Source: Leptospira hartskeerlii (lineage in GTDB: Bacteria > Spirochaetota > Leptospiria > Leptospirales > Leptospiraceae). Taken from it: DNA of 64,000 nucleotides. Under the pieces are notes generated by a model. That model had not been told where the DNA came from. It searched no databases and worked only from the letters and a program-made list of their open reading frames with translations. Shown here piece by piece: positions 46,401 to 54,560 of the stretch; position 1 is the first letter of the stretch, and each line of letters begins with the position of its first letter. Where the stretch lies: the NCBI RefSeq assembly GCF_002811475.1, contig NZ_NPDL01000005.1, positions 300,823 to 364,822 on the forward strand, given 5' to 3'. Both the position numbers and the translations under genes were made by a program.

Positions 46401-47513
46401 TTATCTGATAGAAAGAATTGTTTCTTCCAGAGCAATTAAGAGAGAATCTACTTCTTCTTCTGTTGTATATAATCCAGTGGAAATTCGGATCGCTCTGAGA
46501 GCTTCTTCATTGGTATAACCCATTGCTAAAAGAGAAGGCGCTGCTTCTCTGGACCTGGATTTGCAAGAAGATCCTGTGGAAACTGCAAATCCTTTCTCTT
46601 CCATTCCCATCATAAAAAAGTCAAGATCGTCCAAAGGAAGCAATGCAAACGTTGTGGAGAATAGCCTTGCTGAATTCTCCGCTACAATTTCCGCACCTAA
46701 ACTTTTGAGTTTGGATTCTATCTTATTTCTATAATATTCTAATCTTTTGTTCTTATTCTCCATTTCAGCAAACTGGATCTTTGCAGCTTCTGCCAAGGCT
46801 AAAATAGAAGGAGAATTTTCCGTTCCGGCCCTATGTCCGTTCTCCTGATTTCCACCCTGGAACACTCCACCTTCCGGAAGATGTTTCGGATCGAACCATA
46901 GAACGGAAGAGCCGAGTCCTCCGCCGATTTTATGACCGGAGAATGTGAATCCGTTTAGAACTGAAAATGGCACAGGAATTTTTGAGAATGACTGGATTAA
47001 ATCGGAATAAAAAGGCATTCCATATTTAGCGGAAACTTCGGCTAATTCTTCGATCGGTTGGATGACTCCTGTTTCATTGCCTGCGTGTAGGATAAACACA
47101 GGACCCGGCTCATTCTTCAGATGAGACTCTAATTCTGAAATTGAAACAAGTCCCGATTTATCTGTGCCCAAAACTTTATAAGGAATTCCTAAACTTCTAA
47201 AGGAAGAATACATGGCGGCATGTTCGAAAGGAGAAAGATATGCGGTTGTTTTGATGGATTGTTTTGCAAAGTAAATTAAAGAATAATCCGCTTCCGTTCC
47301 TGAGGATACGAAAACAAATCCTTTCGGATCTTTTCCAGTGAGTTTTGCTAAAACTTTCCTAGCTTCTTCAATCTTACCCTGCCTTGCTAACGAAAAGCGA
47401 GTAGGCCCGGAGGGATTAAAAAAGTCTTCCTCGTATTCTTCTAAGATCTTAGTTAATAAACCTGGAATTGGAGGATGGGTCGCATTATAATCGAAGTATT
47501 TAATTCTTTTCAT
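46401..47513 (-). CDS. cysteine desulfurase-like aminotransferase class V (NifS/IscS-type)
   Basis: PLP enzyme of 370 residues that would take sulfur from cysteine for Fe-S or thio-modification. The YFDYNATHPP start, HAGNETGVIQP, PLP lysine in FSGHKIGGG, and STGSSCKSRSREA with the persulfide cysteine are present. The usual SGATE motif near residue 70 reads SGTEAD, one residue different from NifS/IscS. No IscU/SUF scaffold is adjacent. It overlaps the end of the upstream TM protein gene by 14 bp. Confidence 0.87.
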   Translation of the reverse strand: MKRIKYFDYNATHPPIPGLLTKILEEYEEDFFNPSGPTRFSLARQGKIEEARKVLAKLTGKDPKGFVFVSSGTEADYSLIYFAKQSIKTTAYLSPFEHAAMYSSFRSLGIPYKVLGTDKSGLVSISELESHLKNEPGPVFILHAGNETGVIQPIEELAEVSAKYGMPFYSDLIQSFSKIPVPFSVLNGFTFSGHKIGGGLGSSVLWFDPKHLPEGGVFQGGNQENGHRAGTENSPSILALAEAAKIQFAEMENKNKRLEYYRNKIESKLKSLGAEIVAENSARLFSTTFALLPLDDLDFFMMGMEEKGFAVSTGSSCKSRSREAAPSLLAMGYTNEEALRAIRISTGLYTTEEEVDSLLIALEETILSIR

Positions 47514-48948
47514 CGAAAATATCGTCTGCTTCTTCGTATCTTCCTTTTCGACGAAGTGTGTACTGCAATAGTTTCTTTTTATCTTCGATCAGGTCGTCGT
47601 AACCGGACTTATCATTGCGATAATTTGGATCTACCGTGTAGACTTCCGTATCTAAAGCATCCAATTCTTTGAGTGCTTGGTCAAAATCGGATTCATGCAA
47701 TAAACATCTGACTCTCATTAGTTTAGCTTGGAATCTTGTGCCAAGATCGGTTGCGGAAGACTTATACACTGCCTCGAACATATCCTTTGCTTTTTTTCTA
47801 TAATTGGAATCTCTATCTCCTAATTTATAGAATAGTTGAGCATTTCGGTTCAAGTTGGAATAAAATACCTTCGCTCCTTCCGTATCTGAAGCCTCACAAG
47901 GGATCGCAGCGATTGCACTTGCTCCCCAATATTTTGCCTCAGCAGGAATGGCTCTTGTGGAACAGGAAAAATATAGAACTCTTGTGAATAAGGAGACTGA
48001 TTCTTCCGGCGAAAGTGATGGATGAGATTCATCCGTTCTAAGTCTGAGCAACTCTAATGTTTTCATTAGAAGTGTTTTATATTTATTCGCGGTTAATGTA
48101 GTTGTATCCGGATAATCTTCGGAAAATACAATAGGAGAAGATTGAGACTCTGTGATCTTTTTCCAGATTCGGATCTCTTTGGGAAGATCTTCCGTTACAT
48201 TCTGTTCTTCTTCCTTATTACAACTGAAACTGAAAAAATTCAGGATACGTTTCCACCAAGGAATAGACGGAGGCTTTACTTCTTTCAATTTTTCGAATAC
48301 TAGTTCTTCTATTCTTTGGATTGCTTGGAAATGAGCGAGTATCGCTTCTTCCGGACGACAAGAAGCAAAAGAAGAAATCCTGATCTTCTCTAATAAACTT
48401 TTGCCTGCGATTTCCGGTTTGTCTTTTCCTAGGGAGCCTTGAGTCGGTGGAGAATTGTATCCGTCAAAGGGATTATAGTTTAAGGCTCTTTTATAATAAT
48501 CTAAAGCTTCCAGAGGGATCTGGTAGAATTCTTCCCAGTATTCGAATGGATCCACAGGTTTTTCTCCTGTGGAAAATTTGGTCTCGCTCGGATTCGAAAG
48601 TCTTTCCATGGTCCAGCCTTGGTGTTTTGCTTCCATCCAGCTTGGAATCCTAAAAATATCTCCGGTACCTTCTTTCCCAATTCTATAGGCGCGGACGCAG
48701 GCTCTGGACAATTGGTCCGTTCTGAGATAATGTTCAATCTGTCTGTATTCTACTTTTTCAGATAATAGATCGTCTCCCTTGGACTGCAATTTTGCTGAAA
48801 GAGAGGGATTTAAGACGGGAGGTTCCAACCAAAGAGCGAAGGAACGTAAAATTTGGAATCTTCTGGGATAGATATAGATCGCTGCCAGGGTCCAAATCAA
48901 CAAAAGTGTTAAGAATAACTTTTTCTTTTCTTTTAGAATGCTGAACAA
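47500..48948 (-). CDS. membrane-anchored protein of unknown function
   Basis: 482 residues. The start is one transmembrane helix (KKLFLTLLLIWTLAAIYIY), followed by a large soluble part of helical, TPR-like character (for example RALNYNPFDGYNSP, ALKELDALDTE). It also contains two cysteine-containing stretches (SSFASCRPEEA, LYFSCSTRA). It ends inside the cysteine desulfurase gene and is divergent from the TPR protein at 49064. The family is not recognised; the size and shape fit a periplasmic scaffold. Confidence 0.6.
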   Translation of the reverse strand: MFSILKEKKKLFLTLLLIWTLAAIYIYPRRFQILRSFALWLEPPVLNPSLSAKLQSKGDDLLSEKVEYRQIEHYLRTDQLSRACVRAYRIGKEGTGDIFRIPSWMEAKHQGWTMERLSNPSETKFSTGEKPVDPFEYWEEFYQIPLEALDYYKRALNYNPFDGYNSPPTQGSLGKDKPEIAGKSLLEKIRISSFASCRPEEAILAHFQAIQRIEELVFEKLKEVKPPSIPWWKRILNFFSFSCNKEEEQNVTEDLPKEIRIWKKITESQSSPIVFSEDYPDTTTLTANKYKTLLMKTLELLRLRTDESHPSLSPEESVSLFTRVLYFSCSTRAIPAEAKYWGASAIAAIPCEASDTEGAKVFYSNLNRNAQLFYKLGDRDSNYRKKAKDMFEAVYKSSATDLGTRFQAKLMRVRCLLHESDFDQALKELDALDTEVYTVDPNYRNDKSGYDDLIEDKKKLLQYTLRRKGRYEEADDIFDEKN

Positions 48949-49063
48949 TTTCTTTCCTTAGGTTCCGGAAAATTCGTTAGACGAATAGAGTCCCTCGCTT
49001 GAGAGTAGAGAGAGTGAAGATTTCGTTTTTTTCGATTCCAAACCCTATACAAGTCCGGGGATT

Positions 49064-51079
49064 ATGAAACACGCAAGCATTATTCCGATCCTTCTGATAT
49101 CCGTTCTGGATGTAGTTACGCTATTTGCTTCTCCCCAAAATACTGACTCCGTTTTTGTATGTAGGGACACCGATTCTTCCGGAAGGGCGAGAGCTGTATG
49201 GCCTGCATATTATTATTCTCTCGGTTTAGAGAGCATGAACAAGGCCAGAAATTCCGAAGGAAGAGAAAGAACCGAAGATATCATAGAAGCGGTCCGAAAT
49301 TTCCAAGATTATATTCGATGTTCGGAAGCTGTGGGAGTTCCTGTTTCTGCGGTATTCCGTTGGAACAAGGCCTTGGCGCATTATTATCTTGGCCAGTGGA
49401 AAGACGCGATTTCAGAATTGGATCTGGCGGAAAAGTCCGATCCGAATTTTAGAGAATCCTATATTTTAAAGGGAACAATTCTTTTAAACAGCGGAGAATA
49501 TGATAAGGCAGCCACATATTTAGAATCTCATCTGAGTAAGTTTTCGGAAGATCCTGATTTTTATTATTTATTAAGTTCTGCTGAGCTCGCTCTGAAGAAT
49601 GATGCAAAATCTGTCCTATATTTAAGTTCTTTAAGAGATCTGATCAAACATAAGGATTCCAATCCTAAATATCCTGAATTCGTATATTTATCTTTAGGAA
49701 AAACATATTTTGCTTTAGGCCAAAATACAAAGGCTCTCTTTTATATTTCCGGTTATTTGGAGATGAGACCCGAAAACTGGGAGATCCGATTTTTACTGGC
49801 AAAAATTTTAGATCAGTTAGGCAAATTTTCCCAAGCCAAAAAACAACTACAGAAAATCTTACAAGAGATCCAAGGAAATTCTTCCGTGGAGTTAATGTTA
49901 GGAGAGATGTACTTTATAGAAAGTAGATCTATGGCAGCGGGTTATTTTGAGGATCTGAAAAAGAAAGGAAAGTTAAATAAGGATGGAGTCCTATTCGGGC
50001 TTTATTCCGTTCTGAATTCCAGATATTCAGAGGCGAGAAAGATACTTTTTCCTTTAAAAGAAAAATTTCCTAAAAGGCTTTCTATCCGCCTGGGCGTTTT
50101 GGAGATCCAAAAAAGAGACGCAAATATTAATAAAAAAGAATATATTAGGGAATTGGTGGAAGTCGCCTCAATTGCTCTCCAGTCCCAATTGACTACACTT
50201 GCAGAAACATTACTTCTCGAATCAATCAAGATCACGGAAGAAGAAAAAATGGATCCAAGAATTCTTGCGGAACAATACGACTTTTTAGCAGGAGTCTATG
50301 AACAATCCGGCTCGGTCTTTAGATCTATTATTTCAGTCCGTAAGGCGATCCAATATACATCTTCTCCGGAAGATTCTAAAAAGTACGAATTACATCTGGC
50401 ATTCTTGCTAAGAGGAAATCCTCCAGGAAAGATCCAAGAGTCCGAAGAGATCATCCAGAATATTCTCAAAAACGATCCGAACAATCATTATGCGTATTAT
50501 CTTTTAGGGATTGTGCTATTCCAATCGGAAAAATTGGAAGCAAGTCGAGGAGCATTCGAGCAAGCAATTCGATTGGAACCAAAATCTTCCGTGTATCATT
50601 TTTACAGGGCTTCCACTTTAGAAAAACTAGGAAGGCTTCCTGAAATGGAAGCCGATCTTCGTAAGTCTATGGAACTCGATCCCGAAAATCCGATCGCTTA
50701 TAATTATCTAGGTTATCATTATTCCGAAAAGGGAGTTCGCTTGGATGAAGCGCTCGATCTGATCCGAAAAGCTGTGGAGCTCGCTCCTGATAACGAAGCA
50801 TATCAAGATAGTTTGGGTTGGATCTATTATAAAAAGGGAAGAGTGGATGAGGCTTTATTACATTTGAATCTTGCCTTCCAAATTTTACAGGATAGAAACG
50901 AATCCGATCCTACGATCTGTGAACATTTAGGAGATGTTCATCATGAAAGAAGAGAGTTTGCAGATGCCAGAAGATTCTGGGAAAAATCGGAAACCCTTTT
51001 TCAAAAGAAGGAAGACAAAGTTCGAATTCGGGAAAAATTGGAAAGGTTAAGAACGAATCCGGTCTCAAGTAAATCTTAA
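49064..51079 (+). CDS. exported TPR-repeat protein
   Basis: 671 residues: a signal peptide (IIPILLISVLDVVTLFAS), then about a dozen tetratricopeptide-like repeats in two blocks (about 60-300 and 430-650). The last ones are canonical: NPIAYNYLGYHYSEKG, NEAYQDSLGWIYYKKGRVDEAL. TPR arrays mediate protein contacts, here in the periplasm. A lipoprotein of LolB/DUF4292 type follows 20 bp later, an arrangement also seen in Bacteroidota. Confidence 0.85.
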   Translation: MKHASIIPILLISVLDVVTLFASPQNTDSVFVCRDTDSSGRARAVWPAYYYSLGLESMNKARNSEGRERTEDIIEAVRNFQDYIRCSEAVGVPVSAVFRWNKALAHYYLGQWKDAISELDLAEKSDPNFRESYILKGTILLNSGEYDKAATYLESHLSKFSEDPDFYYLLSSAELALKNDAKSVLYLSSLRDLIKHKDSNPKYPEFVYLSLGKTYFALGQNTKALFYISGYLEMRPENWEIRFLLAKILDQLGKFSQAKKQLQKILQEIQGNSSVELMLGEMYFIESRSMAAGYFEDLKKKGKLNKDGVLFGLYSVLNSRYSEARKILFPLKEKFPKRLSIRLGVLEIQKRDANINKKEYIRELVEVASIALQSQLTTLAETLLLESIKITEEEKMDPRILAEQYDFLAGVYEQSGSVFRSIISVRKAIQYTSSPEDSKKYELHLAFLLRGNPPGKIQESEEIIQNILKNDPNNHYAYYLLGIVLFQSEKLEASRGAFEQAIRLEPKSSVYHFYRASTLEKLGRLPEMEADLRKSMELDPENPIAYNYLGYHYSEKGVRLDEALDLIRKAVELAPDNEAYQDSLGWIYYKKGRVDEALLHLNLAFQILQDRNESDPTICEHLGDVHHERREFADARRFWEKSETLFQKKEDKVRIREKLERLRTNPVSSKS

Positions 51080-51098
51080 ACGACCGGGAGGACTTGTT

Positions 51099-51908
51099 TT
51101 GAAAACAAACCATTTCACTCGAATTTCTATATTCGGATCATTATTTTGTTTTATTCTATTCTTTCAATCTTGTGTGACTACGGATATAGAAGAGGTTACT
51201 TTCCGTCAAAAAGGAAAGGTCAAATTTTGGAGCGCCAAATCTAAGGAAGGTTCCAAGTATTTAGACGGCCTTCGTAAATTAGAAGAATCGAATACTTCTT
51301 ATTCGGGAGAATTCGATATACGTATCCAGAATTTTTTTCCTAAAAAGGACGTATTCTCTTTAGCCGGAAAGATCTTCTATGATAAGCCGACCGGTAAAAT
51401 GCAGATAGAATTGACCGATAAACTCTTCGGGATCAGCGTTTCTAAGGTGTTTAGCGACGGGCAGTCAATTCGGATCAAAGCTGTTTCGGTGGATAAGATC
51501 CATGAACAAGCTATGGATGATATTATATTATCTGATCCTAGCACAGGAAAACAAACAGTAGTTCCTTTTCCTGTGATCTATTATCTTCTTTCCAATAGAA
51601 ATGCAGAATTGTTCAAACCACAATGGACGCTCGTTCAGCCGAACGACGGAATTGTACTCGTCAGAAAACCGGGAGAAGAATGGACTTACTACACTGCGGA
51701 AAACGGAATTCGTTCCGTGGAATGGGATTCCAGTGGCAAGAACGTAAAGGCAGTCACAAGCGTACAAGGAGAAGTGGAATTTCCTCCTAAGACCACGATC
51801 ACCCGTATCGTTTCCAGAACGGATGGAGCCGACCAGAACCGCATAGAGATTAAAATGAAAAAAGTATCCCGCACTGATAAATTGAATCAAGTAGTGTTCG
51901 GGTTCTAA
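51099..51908 (+). CDS. LolB/DUF4292-like outer-envelope lipoprotein
   Basis: 269 residues with signal peptide and Cys25 lipobox (FFQSC). The mature domain has the pattern of a half beta-barrel lipoprotein-carrier fold: YSGEFDIRIQNFF, FSLAGKIFYDKPTGKMQIELTDKLFGISVSKVFSDG. This suggests LolB- or DUF4292-like proteins that accept lipids or lipoproteins. The start is TTG with a very strong GGGAGGA at 51086-51092, which fixes the start. It is co-transcribed with the TPR protein. The LolB assignment is by pattern only. Confidence 0.65.
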   Translation: MKTNHFTRISIFGSLFCFILFFQSCVTTDIEEVTFRQKGKVKFWSAKSKEGSKYLDGLRKLEESNTSYSGEFDIRIQNFFPKKDVFSLAGKIFYDKPTGKMQIELTDKLFGISVSKVFSDGQSIRIKAVSVDKIHEQAMDDIILSDPSTGKQTVVPFPVIYYLLSNRNAELFKPQWTLVQPNDGIVLVRKPGEEWTYYTAENGIRSVEWDSSGKNVKAVTSVQGEVEFPPKTTITRIVSRTDGADQNRIEIKMKKVSRTDKLNQVVFGF

Positions 51909-51925
51909 TATTAAGGAAAGTGAAT

Positions 51926-52690
51926 ATGTTAGACGTAGAAAAAAACGGCCATATTTTAGAACTTTATATCAAAACAAACGAAACCAATTCTTTGGGAAGG
52001 GAATTTTTCCGCAAATTTAGAGAAGTTCTCGAACAAGCGGAAAACGACAGATCCGTAAAATCCATTCTTCTATCCGGAAGGAACGATAAGTTTTTTTCGA
52101 ATGGATTCGATCCTGAGATCTTCGTAGGTAAAAACCTCGAAGAAATTAAAGAAGTTCTGAGAGAAGCGCTAGGGGCTTGCGGAAGAGTTCTATTTTCTCC
52201 TAAACCGGTAGTCTGTGCGATGAACGGCCACTCTATGGGAGTGGGAGCAGTTATCGCAATATTCTCCGATTATAGAATTCTAGTAGAGAAAAAAGGAAGA
52301 TTAGGTTTTCCTGAATCGCTCATCGGTATCAATTTTCCATCCACTGCGGGAACAGTTCTGAAAGACCTAGTCGGAATGAAAACTGCTAGAGATTTATTGT
52401 ATAGCGGAAGAGGATTAAAAGCGGATGAGGCGGTCCAAGTCGGACTGGTCGAAGAGTCTGCTACTCCGGAAGAAGTTATTCCTAAAGCTAGAAAATGGTG
52501 TTCCCAATTCCAAGATATGGCAATGGAATCAGTGGTAGGAGTGAAGATCGCTCTAAGAGATTCTCAACGTTTGCTTGCAGATACTTTAGAAAAGAGAGAT
52601 GTGGATCTTCTTGCACAAGCGATCGCTAGTTCTAACGGACAAGAAGGAATGAAGTCTATTTTAGAAAGAAGACGCCCGGTCTTTACCTGA
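51926..52690 (+). CDS. enoyl-CoA hydratase/isomerase family protein
   Basis: About 254 residues of the crotonase fold. SILLSGRNDKFFSNGFDPEIF provides the first oxyanion-hole segment, AMNGHSMGVGAVIAIFSDYRI the second, and GFPESLIGINFPS the region of the catalytic glutamates (here only one Glu is clear). The gene has AAGGAAAG at 51913-51920 before ATG 51926; a GTG at 51920 in the same frame is less likely. It hydrates or isomerises an unsaturated acyl-CoA. Confidence 0.85.
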   Translation: MLDVEKNGHILELYIKTNETNSLGREFFRKFREVLEQAENDRSVKSILLSGRNDKFFSNGFDPEIFVGKNLEEIKEVLREALGACGRVLFSPKPVVCAMNGHSMGVGAVIAIFSDYRILVEKKGRLGFPESLIGINFPSTAGTVLKDLVGMKTARDLLYSGRGLKADEAVQVGLVEESATPEEVIPKARKWCSQFQDMAMESVVGVKIALRDSQRLLADTLEKRDVDLLAQAIASSNGQEGMKSILERRRPVFT

Positions 52691-52697
52691 TGTGTAA

Positions 52698-52730
52698 AGG
52701 CCTGGAATTTTCTCCCAGGCCTGCTGCATT
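52698..52730. terminator. bidirectional hairpin terminator between convergent genes
   Basis: AGGCCTGG (52698-52705) pairs perfectly with CCAGGCCT (52715-52722), followed on the plus side by GCTGCATTTTT and flanked by A/T-rich sequence on the other. It lies between the enoyl-CoA hydratase and the AGPS-like gene, both ending here. Confidence 0.6.
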
Positions 52731-52731
52731 T

Positions 52732-54426
52732 TTAAGAATGGAATAATTTTCCAGGATTCAAAATTTCTTTCTGATCCAATACTTTCTTAAGTCCGTTTAA
52801 AGCTTCTACTCCAGGTTTGCCTAAACTCGATTCGTACCATTTTTTATGGTCGAAACCGACACCATGGTGATGGCTGATCGGAGCTTTAAAAGAAGTGAAT
52901 GTATCTGAAACGGATCTTTTCATTTTAAACCATTGCTCTTCCGGTTTTTTAGCATCCATTGGAAATAAGATCGTATAATATAAACAAGCTCCCTCATGAT
53001 AACTATGAGATAAATGGCACATAGCGATCGAGCCAGGGATAGAATTTTGTAAGGACTCAATTCCTGCTTTATGCAGATCCTCCAGTTTATCGTAGGTGCT
53101 GGAAGTCTCCATCGTATCGACTCCCATTCCGTATTGCATTACGTGGTTTCGAAGAAAAGGCATATTGTATCTGCTATGGATCCAATTCTGTCCTAATTTT
53201 TCTCCGGCGAAGATGGCTCCGCTTTTTTTCCAAAGTTTTTTGAGGTTCTCGAAAGAATGATCTACTTCCTGTCTAGACCCGTCCAGTCCGACTAAAACCA
53301 CACATTTGTTCTCTCCGATCCCAGCGAACTTAAGATATGAATTTTGCAGGATTTTTTTCAATTTACGGATTGGTGTATTCTTCTTTCCTAATTCTCCCAG
53401 ATATTCGTAAAGTCTGGTTTCGTTCGCATCAGAAAGTCTCGTCATGGAAGTTTTGATCTCTTCTTGGTTTGCTTTTCTGATAAAGTTGAGGGAAGAAAGT
53501 AGATCCGGAAAGACCAGACCGAAATACTTTCTAGTCTCAGGGATCTTGTGTATTTTAACAGTTACTTCTGAAATAATTCCTAACAAACCTTCGCTACCGG
53601 CGATGATCTGATTCCAGTCCGGACCGATAGAAGCCGCAGGTGCTCTTAAAGTTTCTACCGTTCCACTCGGGCTAATCAGTTTTACGGAACTTAGGATTTC
53701 TTCTATTTTTCCATATCTATTCGATTGTTGTCCCGCACTTCTTGCGGCGACCCAACCGCCCAGGGTAGAGTATTCGAAGGACTGAGGAAAATGTCCCAAA
53801 GTGTATCCTTTCAAATTTAATCCGTATTCCAATTTAGGACCATAGATCCCGGCCTGAAAAGTTGCGGTCATACTGATCGGATCGAAGGATACCAACTCTT
53901 TCATTTCAGTCATATCCAAGGATAGAACCGCTTTTTGTCCTTTTCCTTTCAAAACTTCTACACCACCTACCACGGAAGATCCTCCTCCGAACGGAATGAT
54001 AGTGATCTTGTTTTTAGAACAATATTCTAAAATCTTGATGATCTCGGATTCTTTTTTAGGATAAACTACTCCGTCTACGAAAGACTTAAGAGTATTGAAG
54101 TGAAGTCGAACAACGTCGTAGTAACTTCTACCGGCAGAATGAAAGACCCTCTCATATCTATCCGTTTTGAGATTATTTTTACCTACGATCGCGCTTAGGT
54201 TTTTGATATCGTTAGAACTTAATTTGCCATTAGGCAGTTTGATCTCATCCAAGGGAACAGAAGGAGTTTCACGGATAGAGTCTAACTTGAATTCTCTTTG
54301 GAGAAGTTTGAGTATTTCAGGCATCTGCGCCTTTCTACCGAAGTCTTGATCGTTTGCACCCCAGGCGTTCCATCTAAGGTTAGATCTGGAATAGTCGATT
54401 TTGGGATTGAGCTCGTGGTAGAACAT
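52732..54426 (-). CDS. FAD-binding oxidase of the alkyl-DHAP synthase (AGPS) family
   Basis: 564 residues. N-terminal NLRWNAWGAND is the AGPS-family signature; the FAD-binding part has VVYPKKESEI, IPFGGGSSVVGG, and STLGGWVAARSAGQQSNRYG. The C-terminal catalytic region has SYHEGACLYY, whose Tyr aligns with the essential active-site Tyr of animal AGPS, and ISHHHGVG, the triple-histidine motif. All hallmarks of an enzyme swapping the acyl chain of acyl-DHAP for an alkyl chain are therefore present, but other VAO-family roles cannot be ruled out. glpD lies about 2.3 kb away, across the phosphatase gene. Confidence 0.85.
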   Translation of the reverse strand: MFYHELNPKIDYSRSNLRWNAWGANDQDFGRKAQMPEILKLLQREFKLDSIRETPSVPLDEIKLPNGKLSSNDIKNLSAIVGKNNLKTDRYERVFHSAGRSYYDVVRLHFNTLKSFVDGVVYPKKESEIIKILEYCSKNKITIIPFGGGSSVVGGVEVLKGKGQKAVLSLDMTEMKELVSFDPISMTATFQAGIYGPKLEYGLNLKGYTLGHFPQSFEYSTLGGWVAARSAGQQSNRYGKIEEILSSVKLISPSGTVETLRAPAASIGPDWNQIIAGSEGLLGIISEVTVKIHKIPETRKYFGLVFPDLLSSLNFIRKANQEEIKTSMTRLSDANETRLYEYLGELGKKNTPIRKLKKILQNSYLKFAGIGENKCVVLVGLDGSRQEVDHSFENLKKLWKKSGAIFAGEKLGQNWIHSRYNMPFLRNHVMQYGMGVDTMETSSTYDKLEDLHKAGIESLQNSIPGSIAMCHLSHSYHEGACLYYTILFPMDAKKPEEQWFKMKRSVSDTFTSFKAPISHHHGVGFDHKKWYESSLGKPGVEALNGLKKVLDQKEILNPGKLFHS

Positions 54427-54524
54427 TTTGGTCTTATCTCCGATTAATTAAAAACGTTTCCAATAAATACGAATCTTTCCAGAGGGCAAGGTAAAAAGGC
54501 CTTTCGATGCGGATCAAATATCAG

Positions 54525-54542
54525 ATGTAGGAACTCCTACAT
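54525..54542. repeat. solo palindrome ATGTAGGAACTCCTACAT, second copy
   Basis: Identical 18 bases to 23241-23258. It lies between the end of the phosphatase gene (54561) and the start of the AGPS-like gene, both on the minus strand. It therefore sits in a region that must carry a terminator or promoter. Confidence 0.8.
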
Positions 54543-54560
54543 CCAAGTAAGAGAGAAGTC

